Shown here: in pieces, positions 18,476-27,533 of the stretch
How the letters are laid out: each line of letters opens with the position of its first letter
How positions within the stretch are numbered: position 1 is the stretch's first letter
Assembly: GCF_010726245.1 (NCBI RefSeq)
Contig: NZ_AP022561.1
Span: 4,774,001 to 4,838,000, forward strand
Length of the DNA stretch: 64,000 bases
From: Mycolicibacterium aichiense
GTDB lineage: Bacteria > Actinomycetota > Actinomycetes > Mycobacteriales > Mycobacteriaceae
Direction: 5' to 3'
Program-made: the position numbers and the translations under genes
Notes under the pieces: model-generated
Database searches by the model: none
What the model saw: the letters and a program-made list of their open reading frames with translations, nothing else
Told to the model about the DNA's origin: nothing

Positions 18476-19533
18476 GCCGGTCCGCCGAACTTGGTAGCGT
18501 GCGGACTACTGACGGCAGAGCGGAAGGGCCGCCACGCTTGTCCCCCAGAACGCGCGTCGCTCTGTCGACAACGCTGCCGGTTGCGGCACTCCTACTCACC
18601 ATCCTCGCCCTCATCGCGCGGACTCAACCGATTGCAAACATGCCGGGTCTGATGCTGGCCGTCGGATCACCGTACGTATGGCTGGCTGCGTTCGCGGGCC
18701 TGGTGGCGGCGGCATCACGCCGCCGATTCCTATTATCGATGGTCGCCGTCGCGGTGGCAGCAGCCAGCCTTGCACTCCAGATCTCGTGGTATTTCCTTGG
18801 GCAAGCACCCGATATTGTTGCCCACCAAGAGATTCGGGTGCTCTCATCGAATCTCCGCTACGGGCAAGCGGATCCCCACTTTCTCGTCAAGCTGGCCAAC
18901 GCGAACGCCGACGTGATCACGGTCTCCGAGCTGACACCTGAGGAAGTGCAACGCCTGCATCACGCCGGCGTCGACGCAGCATTTCCCTATTCACACCTAC
19001 TCCCCGCCCCAGGTGCCGGCGGAATCGGGATGTGGAGTCGTTATCCCCTCACGGTGCTGTCCGAACCACGGCACCGCTGGGTGAGTATCCCGGCAGCCCG
19101 GGTAGAGATTCCCGGCCTGCGCTTCGCACCGCTGCTCGCCAGCGTGCACGTCTACTCCCCTATCGCCGGCGACACGAATACGGTCGCCGAATGGCGCGGC
19201 GGAATGGCAAGCGCGAAGGTTCAATTGGACAACTTCGCGAAGACAGCAGGGCCGGCCGCCGTCATCATCGGCGGCGACTACAACAGCACACCCGACATGC
19301 GTCAGTTCCGCGACCTGCTGACCAACGGTTACCGCGATGCCGTCGAACAGAGCGGCTCCGGATTCGCTCCGACATTCCCATCCAACAGGAGAATCCCACC
19401 GCTCATCACGATCGACCACGTGCTCACCCGCAACGCCGCTGCCGAATCCGTGCACACCATCAAGGTTCCTGGCTCCGATCACCGCGCGTTGCTTGCCACG
19501 ATCAGGGTGCCCATCGACCCCACCGCGTCCTAG
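18472..19533 (+). CDS. Membrane-anchored EEP family protein, copy 2
   Basis: 353 residues and clearly a tandem duplicate of the preceding gene: the same order of hydrophobic N-terminal helices, SSNLRYGQADPHF, VSELTPEEVQRLHHAG, GAGGIGMWSRYPL, IGGDYNSTPDMRQF and GSDHRALLA. In motif GDxN, Phe is replaced by Tyr. All metal and catalytic residues of the EEP fold appear intact. The ATG overlaps the upstream stop by four bases, giving translational coupling. The reaction is unknown: sphingomyelinase-, phosphatase- and nuclease-type activities are all within the superfamily. A terminator hairpin follows. Confidence 0.8.
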   Translation: MSRSAELGSVRTTDGRAEGPPRLSPRTRVALSTTLPVAALLLTILALIARTQPIANMPGLMLAVGSPYVWLAAFAGLVAAASRRRFLLSMVAVAVAAASLALQISWYFLGQAPDIVAHQEIRVLSSNLRYGQADPHFLVKLANANADVITVSELTPEEVQRLHHAGVDAAFPYSHLLPAPGAGGIGMWSRYPLTVLSEPRHRWVSIPAARVEIPGLRFAPLLASVHVYSPIAGDTNTVAEWRGGMASAKVQLDNFAKTAGPAAVIIGGDYNSTPDMRQFRDLLTNGYRDAVEQSGSGFAPTFPSNRRIPPLITIDHVLTRNAAAESVHTIKVPGSDHRALLATIRVPIDPTAS

Positions 19534-19544
19534 AAACGACAAAT

Positions 19545-19568
19545 GGCCGCCTACCGAAGTAGACGGCC
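19545..19568. terminator. Convergent terminator between EEP copy 2 and rplA
   Basis: GGCCGCCTAC at 19545-19554 and GTAGACGGCC at 19559-19568 pair in nine of ten positions around a CGAA tetraloop. It lies between convergent genes and separates the polysaccharide block from the ribosomal-protein operon. Confidence 0.6.
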
Positions 19569-19583
19569 ACCGGTCGAATAGCT

Positions 19584-20294
19584 TTACGCCTCTTCGGTGA
19601 AGTTCCGGGTGACGGCCGGGTCGACCGGGATGCCCGGGCCCGTGGTCGTCGAGACGGTGATCTTCTTCAGGTAGCGGCCCTTGGACGACGACGGCTTGGC
19701 ACGCAGGATCTCGTCGAGCGCAGCACCGTAGTTCTCGGCCAGCTTCTTCTCGTCGAACGACGCCTTACCGATGACGAAGTGCAGGTTGGCCTGCTTGTCG
19801 ACGCGGAAGTTGATCTTGCCGCCCTTGATGTCGGTGACGGCCTTGGCCACGTCCGGGGTGACGGTGCCGGTCTTGGGGTTCGGCATCAGGCCGCGCGGGC
19901 CCAGCACGCGGGCGATGCGGCCGACCTTGGCCATCTGATCCGGGGTGGCGATCGCGGCGTCGAAGTCCAGCATGCCGCCCTGGATCAGCTCGATCAGATC
20001 GTCACTGCCGACGATGTCCGCACCGGCTTCCTTGGCCTGCTCGGCCTTCTCCCCCACTGCGAACACCGCGACGCGCGCGGTCTTACCCGTGCCGTTGGGC
20101 AGGTTGACCGTGCCGCGGACCATCTGATCGGCCTTGCGGGGGTCGACACCGAGCCGGATCGCCACCTCGACGGTCGCGTCCTGCTTCTTCGACGACGTCT
20201 CCTTGGCCAGCTTCGCGGCTTCCAGCGGCGAGTACAGCTTGGTCTTGTCGACCTTCTCCGCGGCTTCGCGGTAGGCCTTGCTCGTCTTGCTCAT
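19584..20294 (-). CDS. rplA: 50S ribosomal protein L1
   Basis: 236 residues, within one residue of other mycobacterial L1 proteins. It contains [18 protein letters not shown] and the L1 signature around [19 protein letters not shown]1 binds 23S rRNA at the mobile stalk and represses translation of its own operon. The gene follows rplK on the same strand with a ~120-base gap, the standard rplK-rplA order. G+C content is high and codon use is typical of highly expressed mycobacterial genes. Confidence 0.98.
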   Translation of the reverse strand: MSKTSKAYREAAEKVDKTKLYSPLEAAKLAKETSSKKQDATVEVAIRLGVDPRKADQMVRGTVNLPNGTGKTARVAVFAVGEKAEQAKEAGADIVGSDDLIELIQGGMLDFDAAIATPDQMAKVGRIARVLGPRGLMPNPKTGTVTPDVAKAVTDIKGGKINFRVDKQANLHFVIGKASFDEKKLAENYGAALDEILRAKPSSSKGRYLKKITVSTTTGPGIPVDPAVTRNFTEEA

Positions 20295-20416
20295 TTCGTT
20301 CTCCTAATTGATGAGGTCGTGGTCTCTGCGGGCCGATGCCAGCCCTGCCACGTGGCTCGACGCCGCCCATGCGGCGCCGACCGAATTATTCGACTTCTGT
20401 CTGGTCGATCCGCAAG

Positions 20417-20845
20417 CTACTCGACAGTGATGCCCATCGACCGGGCGGTGCCGGCGATGATCTTGGCAGCCTGGTCGATGTCGTTGGCGTTGAGATCTTC
20501 CTTCTTGGTCTCGGCGATCTCGCGCACCTGATCCCAGGTGACCTTCGCAACCTTGGTCTTGTGCGGCTCGGCCGAGCCCTTCTGCACACCGGCAGCCTTC
20601 AGCAGCAACCGAGCGGCGGGCGGGGTCTTCAGCGCGAAAGTGAAGCTGCGGTCCTCGTAGACGGTGATCTCCACGGGGATGACGTTGCCGCGCTGGTTTT
20701 CCGTCGCGGCGTTGTACGCCTTGCAGAACTCCATGATGTTGACGCCATGCTGGCCGAGCGCAGGGCCGACCGGCGGGGCGGGGTTGGCCTGCCCGGCCTG
20801 GATCTGCAGCTTGATCAGCCCGGCGACCTTTTTCTTCGGGGCCAT
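20417..20845 (-). CDS. rplK: 50S ribosomal protein L11
   Basis: 142 residues. The start [20 protein letters not shown] followed by [20 protein letters not shown] is diagnostic of L11. It forms the GTPase-associated centre with 23S rRNA helices 43-44 and supports (p)ppGpp sensing by Rel. It lies 37 bases downstream of nusG in one operon. Confidence 0.98.
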   Translation of the reverse strand: MAPKKKVAGLIKLQIQAGQANPAPPVGPALGQHGVNIMEFCKAYNAATENQRGNVIPVEITVYEDRSFTFALKTPPAARLLLKAAGVQKGSAEPHKTKVAKVTWDQVREIAETKKEDLNANDIDQAAKIIAGTARSMGITVE

Positions 20846-20882
20846 TCGGGGTTGTTTCCTTTCTAGCGATCGCAGAACGCGA

Positions 20883-21659
<777 letters not shown>

Positions 21660-21677
21660 CTAAAACGTCAGCGTTCG

Positions 21678-22127
21678 CTAGCCGAACACCCACAGCACAA
21701 GCTTGGCCAGGCCGAGGTCGACCCCACCGATCAGGGCAACCATGAAGGCCAGGAACAGCAGAACCACGGTGGTGTAGCTGACCATCTGCTTGCGGTTGGG
21801 CCAGATCACCTTGCGCAGCTCGGCGACGACCTGCTTGAGGTAGTTCCAGACGAACAGGATGGGGTTGTGCGACGGCCCGGACTTGACCTTCTTCTTCTTG
21901 GCCTTCGTCTTCTTGCCGGGCTTGTCCTCGACGCCGAGTTCTTCGGCGGTCGATTCGACTTCCTCCGGCTCGGCCAGCGCAGTGGCTCCGGCGCGCCGGG
22001 ACCGCTTGCCCGTGGGACGCGCGGGGCGGGTCACGACGACGGTCTGACCGCCGGTGGTGTCCTCGTCGCCATCCAATCGGCCGTCGCCTGCGCCTGCGGC
22101 GTCAGCACTTTCGCGCTCGTCGCTCAC
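21678..22127 (-). CDS. secE: Preprotein translocase subunit SecE
   Basis: 149 residues. The N-terminal ~85 residues are charged and low in complexity, an extension common in mycobacterial SecE. The conserved core is [20 protein letters not shown] followed by a single membrane helix. It holds SecY in the membrane. GTG start with AAAGGAG upstream. It is separated by 33 bases from nusG. Confidence 0.95.
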   Translation of the reverse strand: MSDERESADAAGAGDGRLDGDEDTTGGQTVVVTRPARPTGKRSRRAGATALAEPEEVESTAEELGVEDKPGKKTKAKKKKVKSGPSHNPILFVWNYLKQVVAELRKVIWPNRKQMVSYTTVVLLFLAFMVALIGGVDLGLAKLVLWVFG

Positions 22128-22154
22128 CGCATGCTCCTTTGTGTCGAGTACGTG

Positions 22155-22173
22155 TGGGCTGGAGTACCCAGCC
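22155..22173 (-). terminator. Hairpin between tRNA-Trp and secE
   Basis: GGGCTGG (22155-22161) and CCAGCCC (22167-22173) form a perfect 7-bp stem with a 5-base loop. It lies in the leader of secE, downstream of the same-strand tRNA gene. There is no T-run, so it may be a processing or pausing structure rather than a terminator. Confidence 0.35.
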
Positions 22174-22227
22174 CGGTGTGCACCCTCCAGTGTCCACCAT
22201 GTTCAGTCCAGCTTTATTCAGTTGAAG

Positions 22228-22300
<73 letters not shown>

Positions 22301-22441
22301 CTGTCTAACTCGCCGGGAAGTCCCCACATAATTCGCGCGCTCCCCGTCCGGTCAAACCCGAACCGACGGACAGCGCGCTTATCTGGGAAAACCCCGAGGT
22401 CCGAGTGTACAACGGCACACCAAGCAGGTGTTAATCCGTCG

Positions 22442-22954
22442 TTAGTCGTGAGTGACCGGCTTGCGCAGAACCTGTCCGGTCTCCGGATCCCAGCCTGCCG
22501 AGATCGAGTTGTCGCCTTCGTGCCCCATCAGCGTGGTGAACGATTCCATGATCATCTCACCGTGCTGGTCGATGAGGACGTTGCGGGTGGTGACGATATC
22601 GGCGCCGAACCGCTCGTCGACAGACTCGATATACATCGTGCCGCGCACGGCGTCGCCCTCGACGATCGGCCGGTAGAACTTGAACTTCTGATCCACCTGG
22701 ACGATCTGCAGTGTCTCCAACCCGACATCGACGTGCTGGAAGAAGTGGTTCTGGATCATCACCGCGAGGATCGACATGAAAGTCGGCGGAGCGACCAGGC
22801 CGGAGTGGCCGAGCTCGGCGGCGGCCTTGTCGTCCATCGAGGCGGGGTCGGGCGACTTCACCGACTTGGCGTACTGGCGGATTTGCTCACGGCCCACCAC
22901 GAAGGTGTCGGGGTACTCCCAGACCATTCCGCGGATATCAGTCTTGAGTGCCAT
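22442..22954 (-). CDS. hadC: (3R)-hydroxyacyl-ACP dehydratase subunit HadC
   Basis: 170 residues with a MaoC-like N-terminal hot-dog fold: the start MALKTDIRGMVWEYPDTFVV, then VAPPTFMSILAVMIQNHFF. HadC lacks the catalytic D/H dyad and is the substrate-binding partner of HadB in the HadBC dimer. That dimer dehydrates long-chain intermediates of mycolic-acid elongation in FAS-II. It lies three bases downstream of hadB, the order of the M. tuberculosis operon. Confidence 0.95.
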   Translation of the reverse strand: MALKTDIRGMVWEYPDTFVVGREQIRQYAKSVKSPDPASMDDKAAAELGHSGLVAPPTFMSILAVMIQNHFFQHVDVGLETLQIVQVDQKFKFYRPIVEGDAVRGTMYIESVDERFGADIVTTRNVLIDQHGEMIMESFTTLMGHEGDNSISAGWDPETGQVLRKPVTHD

Positions 22955-22957
22955 GGG

Positions 22958-23386
22958 TTACGCCAACTTCGCCGTTGCGACGGCACGGCCGAAGATCTTC
23001 TTGCCACCTGTGGTCGCGATCAACGCGATCGTGATGGTCTTGGTCTCGGGGTCAGCCGACTTCACCTTGCCGGTGAAGAGGATCTCGGCACCGACACCGT
23101 CGTTGGGTACCGGCACGATCGCGGTGAAGCGCACGTTGAACTCGGTCACCGCGCCCGGGTCACCAAGCCAGTTCGTCACATAGCCGCCGCCGAGACCCAT
23201 GGTGAGCATCCCGTGCGCGATCGCGGTGTCCAGCCCGACCTGCTTGGCGATCTCGTCGTCCCAGTGGATCGGGTTGAGGTCGCCGGACACGCCGGCGTAG
23301 TTGACCAGATCGGCGCGGGTCAGGGTGATCACCCGTTCCGGCAGTTCCTCACCCACTTTGACCGAGCTGAACTCACGCAGTGCCAT
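22958..23386 (-). CDS. hadB: (3R)-hydroxyacyl-ACP dehydratase subunit HadB
   Basis: 142 residues when started at the ATG giving MALREFSSVKVGEELPE, which matches the usual mycobacterial HadB. A longer frame to 23416 adds ten unlikely residues. The catalytic hydratase-2 motif is seen as YAGVSGDLNPIHWDDE (Asp and His), followed by GLDTAIAHGMLTMGLGG. HadB is the catalytic subunit for HadAB and HadBC. Its start overlaps the 3' end of hadA by 14 bases. Confidence 0.97.
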   Translation of the reverse strand: MALREFSSVKVGEELPERVITLTRADLVNYAGVSGDLNPIHWDDEIAKQVGLDTAIAHGMLTMGLGGGYVTNWLGDPGAVTEFNVRFTAIVPVPNDGVGAEILFTGKVKSADPETKTITIALIATTGGKKIFGRAVATAKLA

Positions 23387-23852
23387 CGTTGAAGCCACTC
23401 TCTCCATCTCCCTCACTCCGCCCGGCGAGCGTCGTGTAGGTCTCCTGTACTACTTCGTCGTCCTCGTTGCTGACCACGTTCTTGGTGACAATGATGTCGG
23501 TGCCGTGCGCCCGACGAATGTCGTGGACGTAGACGTCACAGTAGAGCTTGTCGCCGGCCTTGATCGGCTTGACGAACTTCAGAACCTGGTCGACCTGCAC
23601 GATCTGCTTGTCGGTGATCCCGATGTCGGCGTGCTCGAAGAAGGCCAGTTGAGCGGCGTAGCCCAGCATCGACGTGAAGGTCAGCGGCGCCAGAACGCCG
23701 TCGTAGCCCAGCTGCGCGGCGGCCTCGTCGGAGAAGAACGCCGGATCGAAGTTCTGGATGGCTCGGGCGTGCTCGCGGATCTTTTCCCGCTCGACCAAGT
23801 AGTAGTCGGGGTAGCGAAAATGGCGCCCGACCAATTCTTGGGACAAAGCCAC
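23373..23852 (-). CDS. hadA: (3R)-hydroxyacyl-ACP dehydratase subunit HadA
   Basis: 159 residues with GTG start. LVGRHFRYPDYYLVEREKI and the later VLAPLTFTSMLGYAAQLAFF match HadA. HadA is the substrate-binding subunit of HadAB, the early FAS-II dehydratase and the target pathway of thiacetazone/isoxyl-type drugs. It heads hadABC, downstream of rpmG and two tRNAs. Confidence 0.95.
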   Translation of the reverse strand: MALSQELVGRHFRYPDYYLVEREKIREHARAIQNFDPAFFSDEAAAQLGYDGVLAPLTFTSMLGYAAQLAFFEHADIGITDKQIVQVDQVLKFVKPIKAGDKLYCDVYVHDIRRAHGTDIIVTKNVVSNEDDEVVQETYTTLAGRSEGDGESGFNDGTA

Positions 23853-23891
23853 GGAGCAGGACCTATCTAGTCAACCTCGGCACTGATGGCT

Positions 23892-23910
23892 GGCCGTCGT
23901 CGCGACGGCC
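23892..23910 (-). promoter_or_regulatory. Hairpin between rpmG and hadA
   Basis: GGCCGTCG (23892-23899) and CGACGGCC (23903-23910) form a perfect 8-bp stem with a 3-base loop in the 65-base gap. It lacks a T-run. It may stabilise or partly separate the rpmG and hadABC messages. Confidence 0.35.
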
Positions 23911-23917
23911 GGCGAAA

Positions 23918-24085
23918 TCAGCGCGACTCTTTGTGCGGCTGGTGCTGGCCGCAGTTCGGGCAGAACTTCTTCAGCTCGAGCCGGTCGGGGTCGTTACGAC
24001 GGTTCTTCTTGGTGATGTAGTTGCGGTGCTTGCACACCTCGCACGCCAAAGTGATCTTCGGCCGTACGTCGGTACTGGAGGCCAC
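23918..24085 (-). CDS. rpmG: 50S ribosomal protein L33
   Basis: 55 residues: starts [20 protein letters not shown], continues [20 protein letters not shown], ends [14 protein letters not shown]. Both CxxC pairs are present, so this is the zinc-binding form. The start is GTG with GAAAGAAGG upstream. It corresponds to rpmG2 next to hadA in M. tuberculosis. Confidence 0.96.
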   Translation of the reverse strand: MASSTDVRPKITLACEVCKHRNYITKKNRRNDPDRLELKKFCPNCGQHQPHKESR

Positions 24086-24125
24086 GTTCGTTGCCTTCTT
24101 TCACGTTCTCGTTTGCGTCTACCTG

Positions 24126-24199
24126 TAGCGGTGGGGAGGCTCGATCTCCCGACCTCACGATTATGAGTCGTGCGCTCTAACCAGCTGAGCTACACCGCC
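24126..24199 (-). tRNA. metT: tRNA-Met, elongator (anticodon CAT)
   Basis: A 74-base cloverleaf on the minus strand: acceptor GGCGGTG with CACCGCT (one G-T pair), anticodon loop CTCATAA, T-arm GGGAGATCGAGCCTCCC and discriminator A. Initiator features (1-72 mismatch with GGG stem) are absent, so it is the elongator. Confidence 0.94.
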
Positions 24200-24263
24200 C
24201 CGATGGGCACTTGCGGAGCCCCGCGGCGCCCAGAGGTCGGCCACGAGATCCGAGTGTCCACCG

Positions 24264-24336
24264 AGCCCCCTAACGGAATCGAACCGTTGACCTTTTCCTT
24301 ACCATGGAAACGCTCTGCCGACTGAGCTAAGGGGGC
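24264..24336 (-). tRNA. thrT: tRNA-Thr (anticodon GGT)
   Basis: A 73-base cloverleaf on the minus strand: acceptor GCCCCCT with AGGGGGC, D-arm GCTCAGTCGGCAGAGC, anticodon loop CATGGTA and T-loop GGTTCGATTCC. It is the first gene of the tRNA-rpmG-had block. Confidence 0.95.
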
Positions 24337-24514
24337 CTGACCCGCGAGCGACGAACTGCCGTGGGCCTTAAAGAGGGTACAGCCTGCGGATGGGCTCAGC
24401 CAAACCGCACATGAGTAATCAGCGGGTCAGCGTCAAATCACTGTCGAGCGGCAGCTGACACACGACGAGGTGGCCCAAGTCGCCGAACAACCATTCACAA
24501 GCCGCCGCCTTGCT

Positions 24515-25000
24515 TTAGGCATCAGGCGCCAGAGGAGGCCCGACCTTCGACAACGTTAATTGGCTTACAACGTTGTGAGGCTTGCCGCCATCGCAAGCTC
24601 CGGGCTCGAAGTAGGAGCGGTATCCGGTGTTTGTGGCGGCGTCCCAGGAGTTACTCAATGTGAGATGGTAAGAAGTTTTGTCCTTGCAAGTTCGCGTGAC
24701 ATCGACCGGCGCCAAGACCCAGGAGCCCACAGTCCAGTAGGCATTCTCAGTCCAGTGCGGCTTCTTCCGCGCAGTGTCTGAGGACGAGAATTCTGAGACC
24801 TTGATGCACTGGTCCGCGCCGTTATCACACGGCTCGGCGGTCCAGAATATGGTCGAGGTGGTTTGGTTGCCGAGCAAGACGTCGTACGTGCCTACCGCGT
24901 TCTGCGTAATGTCATCCGTCGCAACAGCCGGCCCTGCTAGCCCAACACCCATCATGCATGTCGCGAGAACCGAGCCCAGTGCAATACCCGTGAGTTTCAT
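24515..25000 (-). CDS. Secreted protein of unknown function
   Basis: 161 residues. The Sec signal peptide reads KLTGIALGSVLATCMMGVGL with an A-x-A site at PAVATDD. ATG is preceded by TAGGGG. The mature part has two Cys pairs (EPCDNGADQCI, and RTCKD with EPGACDGG), suggesting disulfides, and a beta-rich, Trp/Thr-rich pattern common in small mycobacterial exported proteins. No catalytic motif is recognised. It is divergent from the glyoxalase-II-like gene. Confidence 0.7.
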   Translation of the reverse strand: MKLTGIALGSVLATCMMGVGLAGPAVATDDITQNAVGTYDVLLGNQTTSTIFWTAEPCDNGADQCIKVSEFSSSDTARKKPHWTENAYWTVGSWVLAPVDVTRTCKDKTSYHLTLSNSWDAATNTGYRSYFEPGACDGGKPHNVVSQLTLSKVGPPLAPDA

Positions 25001-25127
25001 GCCGCCCCTACCCGTTGGTGTGCCGCAACGACGAGCGGCACGCTAGACATCGAACGTGATAATAGACGTCACGCCTGGGAGTGGGCCTGACCAAACGCCC
25101 TACGCGCCGACGCCTACCCTTGAAGCC

Positions 25128-25844
25128 ATGGCATCGACGGACCGTCTGTATTTCCGCCAGCTGCTCTCTGGCCGGGATTTTGCCGCCGGCGACATGATGG
25201 CGCAGCAGATGCGCAACTTCGCCTACCTGATCGGTGACCGGGAAACCGGCGACGCCGTCGTGGTCGATCCGGCCTACGCCGCCGGCGACCTGGTCGACGC
25301 GCTCGAGGCCGACGGTATGCACCTGTCCGGCGTCCTGGTCACCCACCACCACCCCGACCACGTCGGCGGGTCGATGATGGGCTTCACCCTGGCGGGCCTG
25401 GCCGAACTCCTCGAGCGGGTCGAAGTCCCGGTGCACGTCAACACCCACGAAGCGGATTGGGTCTCGCGGGTCACCGGCATTCCCATGAGCAGCCTGACCG
25501 CGCACGAGCACGGCGACAAGGTCTCCGTCGGCGCCATCGACATCGAGCTGTTGCACACTCCGGGCCACACGCCGGGCAGCCAGTGCTTCCTGCTCGACGG
25601 TCGCCTGGTCGCCGGCGACACTCTGTTCCTGGATGGCTGCGGGCGCACCGACTTCCCCGGCGGCGACGTCGACGAGATGTTCCGCAGTCTTCAGCAGCTG
25701 GCCGCACTCTCCGGGGATCCGACGGTGTTCCCCGGGCACTGGTACTCGATCGAGCCCAGCGCCGCGCTGTCTGAGGTCAAGCGATCCAACTACGTCTACA
25801 AAGCGTCGAGCCTGGACCAGTGGCGCACGCTGATGGGCGCCTGA
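25128..25844 (+). CDS. Metallo-beta-lactamase-fold hydrolase, glyoxalase-II-like
   Basis: 238 residues from ATG at 25128, which gives the Rv0634c-like start ASTDRLYFRQLLSGRDFAAG; the frame is open from 25056 but that part is not conserved. The metal motif is THHHPDHVGG (HxHxDH), with TPGHTPGSQ, AGDTLFLDGCGRTDF and FPGHWYS completing the binuclear zinc site. The predicted role is hydrolysis of S-lactoyl or other acyl-thiol thioesters of mycothiol. Its position near thrT and echA3 matches M. tuberculosis. Confidence 0.88.
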   Translation: MASTDRLYFRQLLSGRDFAAGDMMAQQMRNFAYLIGDRETGDAVVVDPAYAAGDLVDALEADGMHLSGVLVTHHHPDHVGGSMMGFTLAGLAELLERVEVPVHVNTHEADWVSRVTGIPMSSLTAHEHGDKVSVGAIDIELLHTPGHTPGSQCFLLDGRLVAGDTLFLDGCGRTDFPGGDVDEMFRSLQQLAALSGDPTVFPGHWYSIEPSAALSEVKRSNYVYKASSLDQWRTLMGA

Positions 25845-25880
25845 CACTTCCAATTACGTTGGCAGTAGCCATAATCAGTT

Positions 25881-26615
25881 ATGGCCGACACCCTGTATGC
25901 CGACATTTCGGAGTGGCAGGTCGGCGTCAACGACACCTATCCGTATCCGGTGTTGTGCATCCGCTCCAATGACGGCACCTACCGCGACCGCCGCTGGGTG
26001 AACAACTACGGCTGGTGTCTGAGCAATGTCGACAGCGGGCGCCTGACCTTTTTCATCGTCTATTTCGTGTGGCGGCCTAATTGGCGCGAGACCGTCGAGA
26101 CGTTCAAATCCCAAGTGCGAGCGCCCCATCCGAAGATGGCGGTGATGATCGACGTCGAGTCGTGGGGTGGCCAGATCTCCGGTGACCAGTCCGCCGGGAT
26201 CAATGCCGCCTACCGCGAGGTGGGCGGCTACGTCGGCTCGACCGCGAAGGTGATCGGCTACGGCAATGTCGGTGACCTGAATCGGTTGTGGCCCACCAAA
26301 CCGGACGGCATCAGGCTGGTCGTGGCGTCATATGGCTCGAATCCGCCCTACCCGGGCAAAGTCGCCCACCAGTACACCGACGGGCAGGGTTACGGTGGCG
26401 GACTGCCGGAAGGGGCGCCGCCGTTCGGCCGTTGCGATATGAACTCGGCGGACGGTCTGACCGCGCCGCAGTTCGCGCAGGCCTGCGGCGTTTCCCCGGT
26501 ACTGCCGATCGCGCTGGCCGTGCGCCGGCGCCGCGCATCGATGGCTGCGAGCCCGTACGCGCTGCAGCGTCGATTGGCCCAGCGCGGCAATAACTTTCAA
26601 TCTCGTCAATACTGA
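25881..26615 (+). CDS. GH25-like (lysozyme-fold) protein
   Basis: 244 residues. It opens ADTLYADISEWQVGVNDTYP, the first strand of GH25 muramidases (D-x-S/E-W-Q), followed by CIRSNDGTYRDRRWVNN, MIDVESWGGQISGD (the D-x-E catalytic strand) and AHQYTDGQGYGG. Mycobacteriophage lysins use this fold against muramic-acid bonds. No signal peptide is seen, so it would need a holin or lysis to act. The C-terminal ~40 residues are basic and unlike GH25. A phage-derived or domesticated enzyme is likely; no other phage genes are nearby. Confidence 0.65.
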   Translation: MADTLYADISEWQVGVNDTYPYPVLCIRSNDGTYRDRRWVNNYGWCLSNVDSGRLTFFIVYFVWRPNWRETVETFKSQVRAPHPKMAVMIDVESWGGQISGDQSAGINAAYREVGGYVGSTAKVIGYGNVGDLNRLWPTKPDGIRLVVASYGSNPPYPGKVAHQYTDGQGYGGGLPEGAPPFGRCDMNSADGLTAPQFAQACGVSPVLPIALAVRRRRASMAASPYALQRRLAQRGNNFQSRQY

Positions 26616-26646
26616 AGGCATCGGTTTGCTGTGATATAAGCATGAG

Positions 26647-27456
26647 GTGGAAAACGCGAGTGATCTCGCGGATCTGTGGGGAGATGTCACCGGAGTCGGG
26701 GCCGGCACGTGGTTGGCGGTCGCCGCCTGGGCAGCAGTGCTGCTGGGGCTGGCGGCGCTGATCTACGCGCATCGGCAGATTCGTCGACAACAGAGAGTCA
26801 ATGACAAGCAGGCGCGGCCGCATGTCGCGATGTTCATGGAGCCGCACTCCGCGGACTGGCATGTCATCGAACTTGTGGTCCGCAATTACGGCGCCACCGC
26901 GGCCTACGACGTAGGCTTCGCCTTTCCCAAACCGCCCACGGTGGCCCGCTACGAGCATGCCGAGGACGGATTCACCGACATCGTGGAATTGGCTCTGCCG
27001 CAAAGCATTCCCGAGCTCGCACCGGCGCAGGAGTGGCGCACGGTGTGGGATTCGGCGCTTGATCGCAGCCAGTTTGGCGAGTCTATCGACTCGCGATTCG
27101 AGGGGGTGGTGTCCTATCACGACCAGCCCGAGCCGCAGGGCTGGTGGGCCAAGACCTTCGGCCGCAAGCGCACGGTGTACCGGACCAAAGTGACGCTGGA
27201 CTGGGACACTCTGCAGCCGGTGCACCGCGTTGAAATGATGACCGGACATGATCTGGCACGGCGCGAGCGCGAGAAGCTCGAACTGTTGCGGAACGTACTC
27301 GACTACTTCCATTTCGCCACCAAAGAGACGCGCGTCGATGTCCTTCGCGAGGAGATCGCCCGGATGAAGCGGGCCGCCGAGGAGACTCAGAGCCGGTGGC
27401 GGCGGGAGAGGTTCGAGCAGCCCACGGAAGTCGTGCGGCTGCCTCGGCACGGGTAG
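26647..27456 (+). CDS. Single-pass membrane protein of unknown function
   Basis: 269 residues from GTG. One hydrophobic helix spans residues ~20-40 (TWLAVAAWAAVLLGLAALIY), followed by RRQQRVNDKQARPHVAMFME. The soluble part resembles the Ig-like domain of mycobacterial/phage proteins that share 'ARPHV...VVRNYGATAAYDV'. The C-terminal 60 residues are charged and probably helical or coiled. It is 31 bases downstream of the GH25-like gene and may be co-transcribed. No function is assigned. Confidence 0.6.
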   Translation: MENASDLADLWGDVTGVGAGTWLAVAAWAAVLLGLAALIYAHRQIRRQQRVNDKQARPHVAMFMEPHSADWHVIELVVRNYGATAAYDVGFAFPKPPTVARYEHAEDGFTDIVELALPQSIPELAPAQEWRTVWDSALDRSQFGESIDSRFEGVVSYHDQPEPQGWWAKTFGRKRTVYRTKVTLDWDTLQPVHRVEMMTGHDLARREREKLELLRNVLDYFHFATKETRVDVLREEIARMKRAAEETQSRWRRERFEQPTEVVRLPRHG

Positions 27457-27460
27457 GCGG

Positions 27461-27496
27461 ATTGCCTCTTGGCAATCGGAACTTCGTTACGTAACG
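27461..27496. promoter_or_regulatory. Two palindromes upstream of the EchA3-like gene
   Basis: ATTGCCTCTTGGCAAT (27461-27476) is a perfect 6+4+6 palindrome and CGTTACGTAACG (27485-27496) a perfect 12-bp palindrome. The second ends 37 bases before echA3. A TetR-type operator for the regulator encoded after echA3 is a natural reading of the 12-mer. The first may be a short terminator or a second site. Confidence 0.45.
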
Positions 27497-27533
27497 TCGA
27501 TACGAAATTAGACGCTGCGACGAAGGAGCATCC

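Noticed and set aside
25881..27456. A prophage remnant
   Set aside because: Only one lysin-like gene and one membrane protein are present; there is no integrase, att repeat or structural gene.
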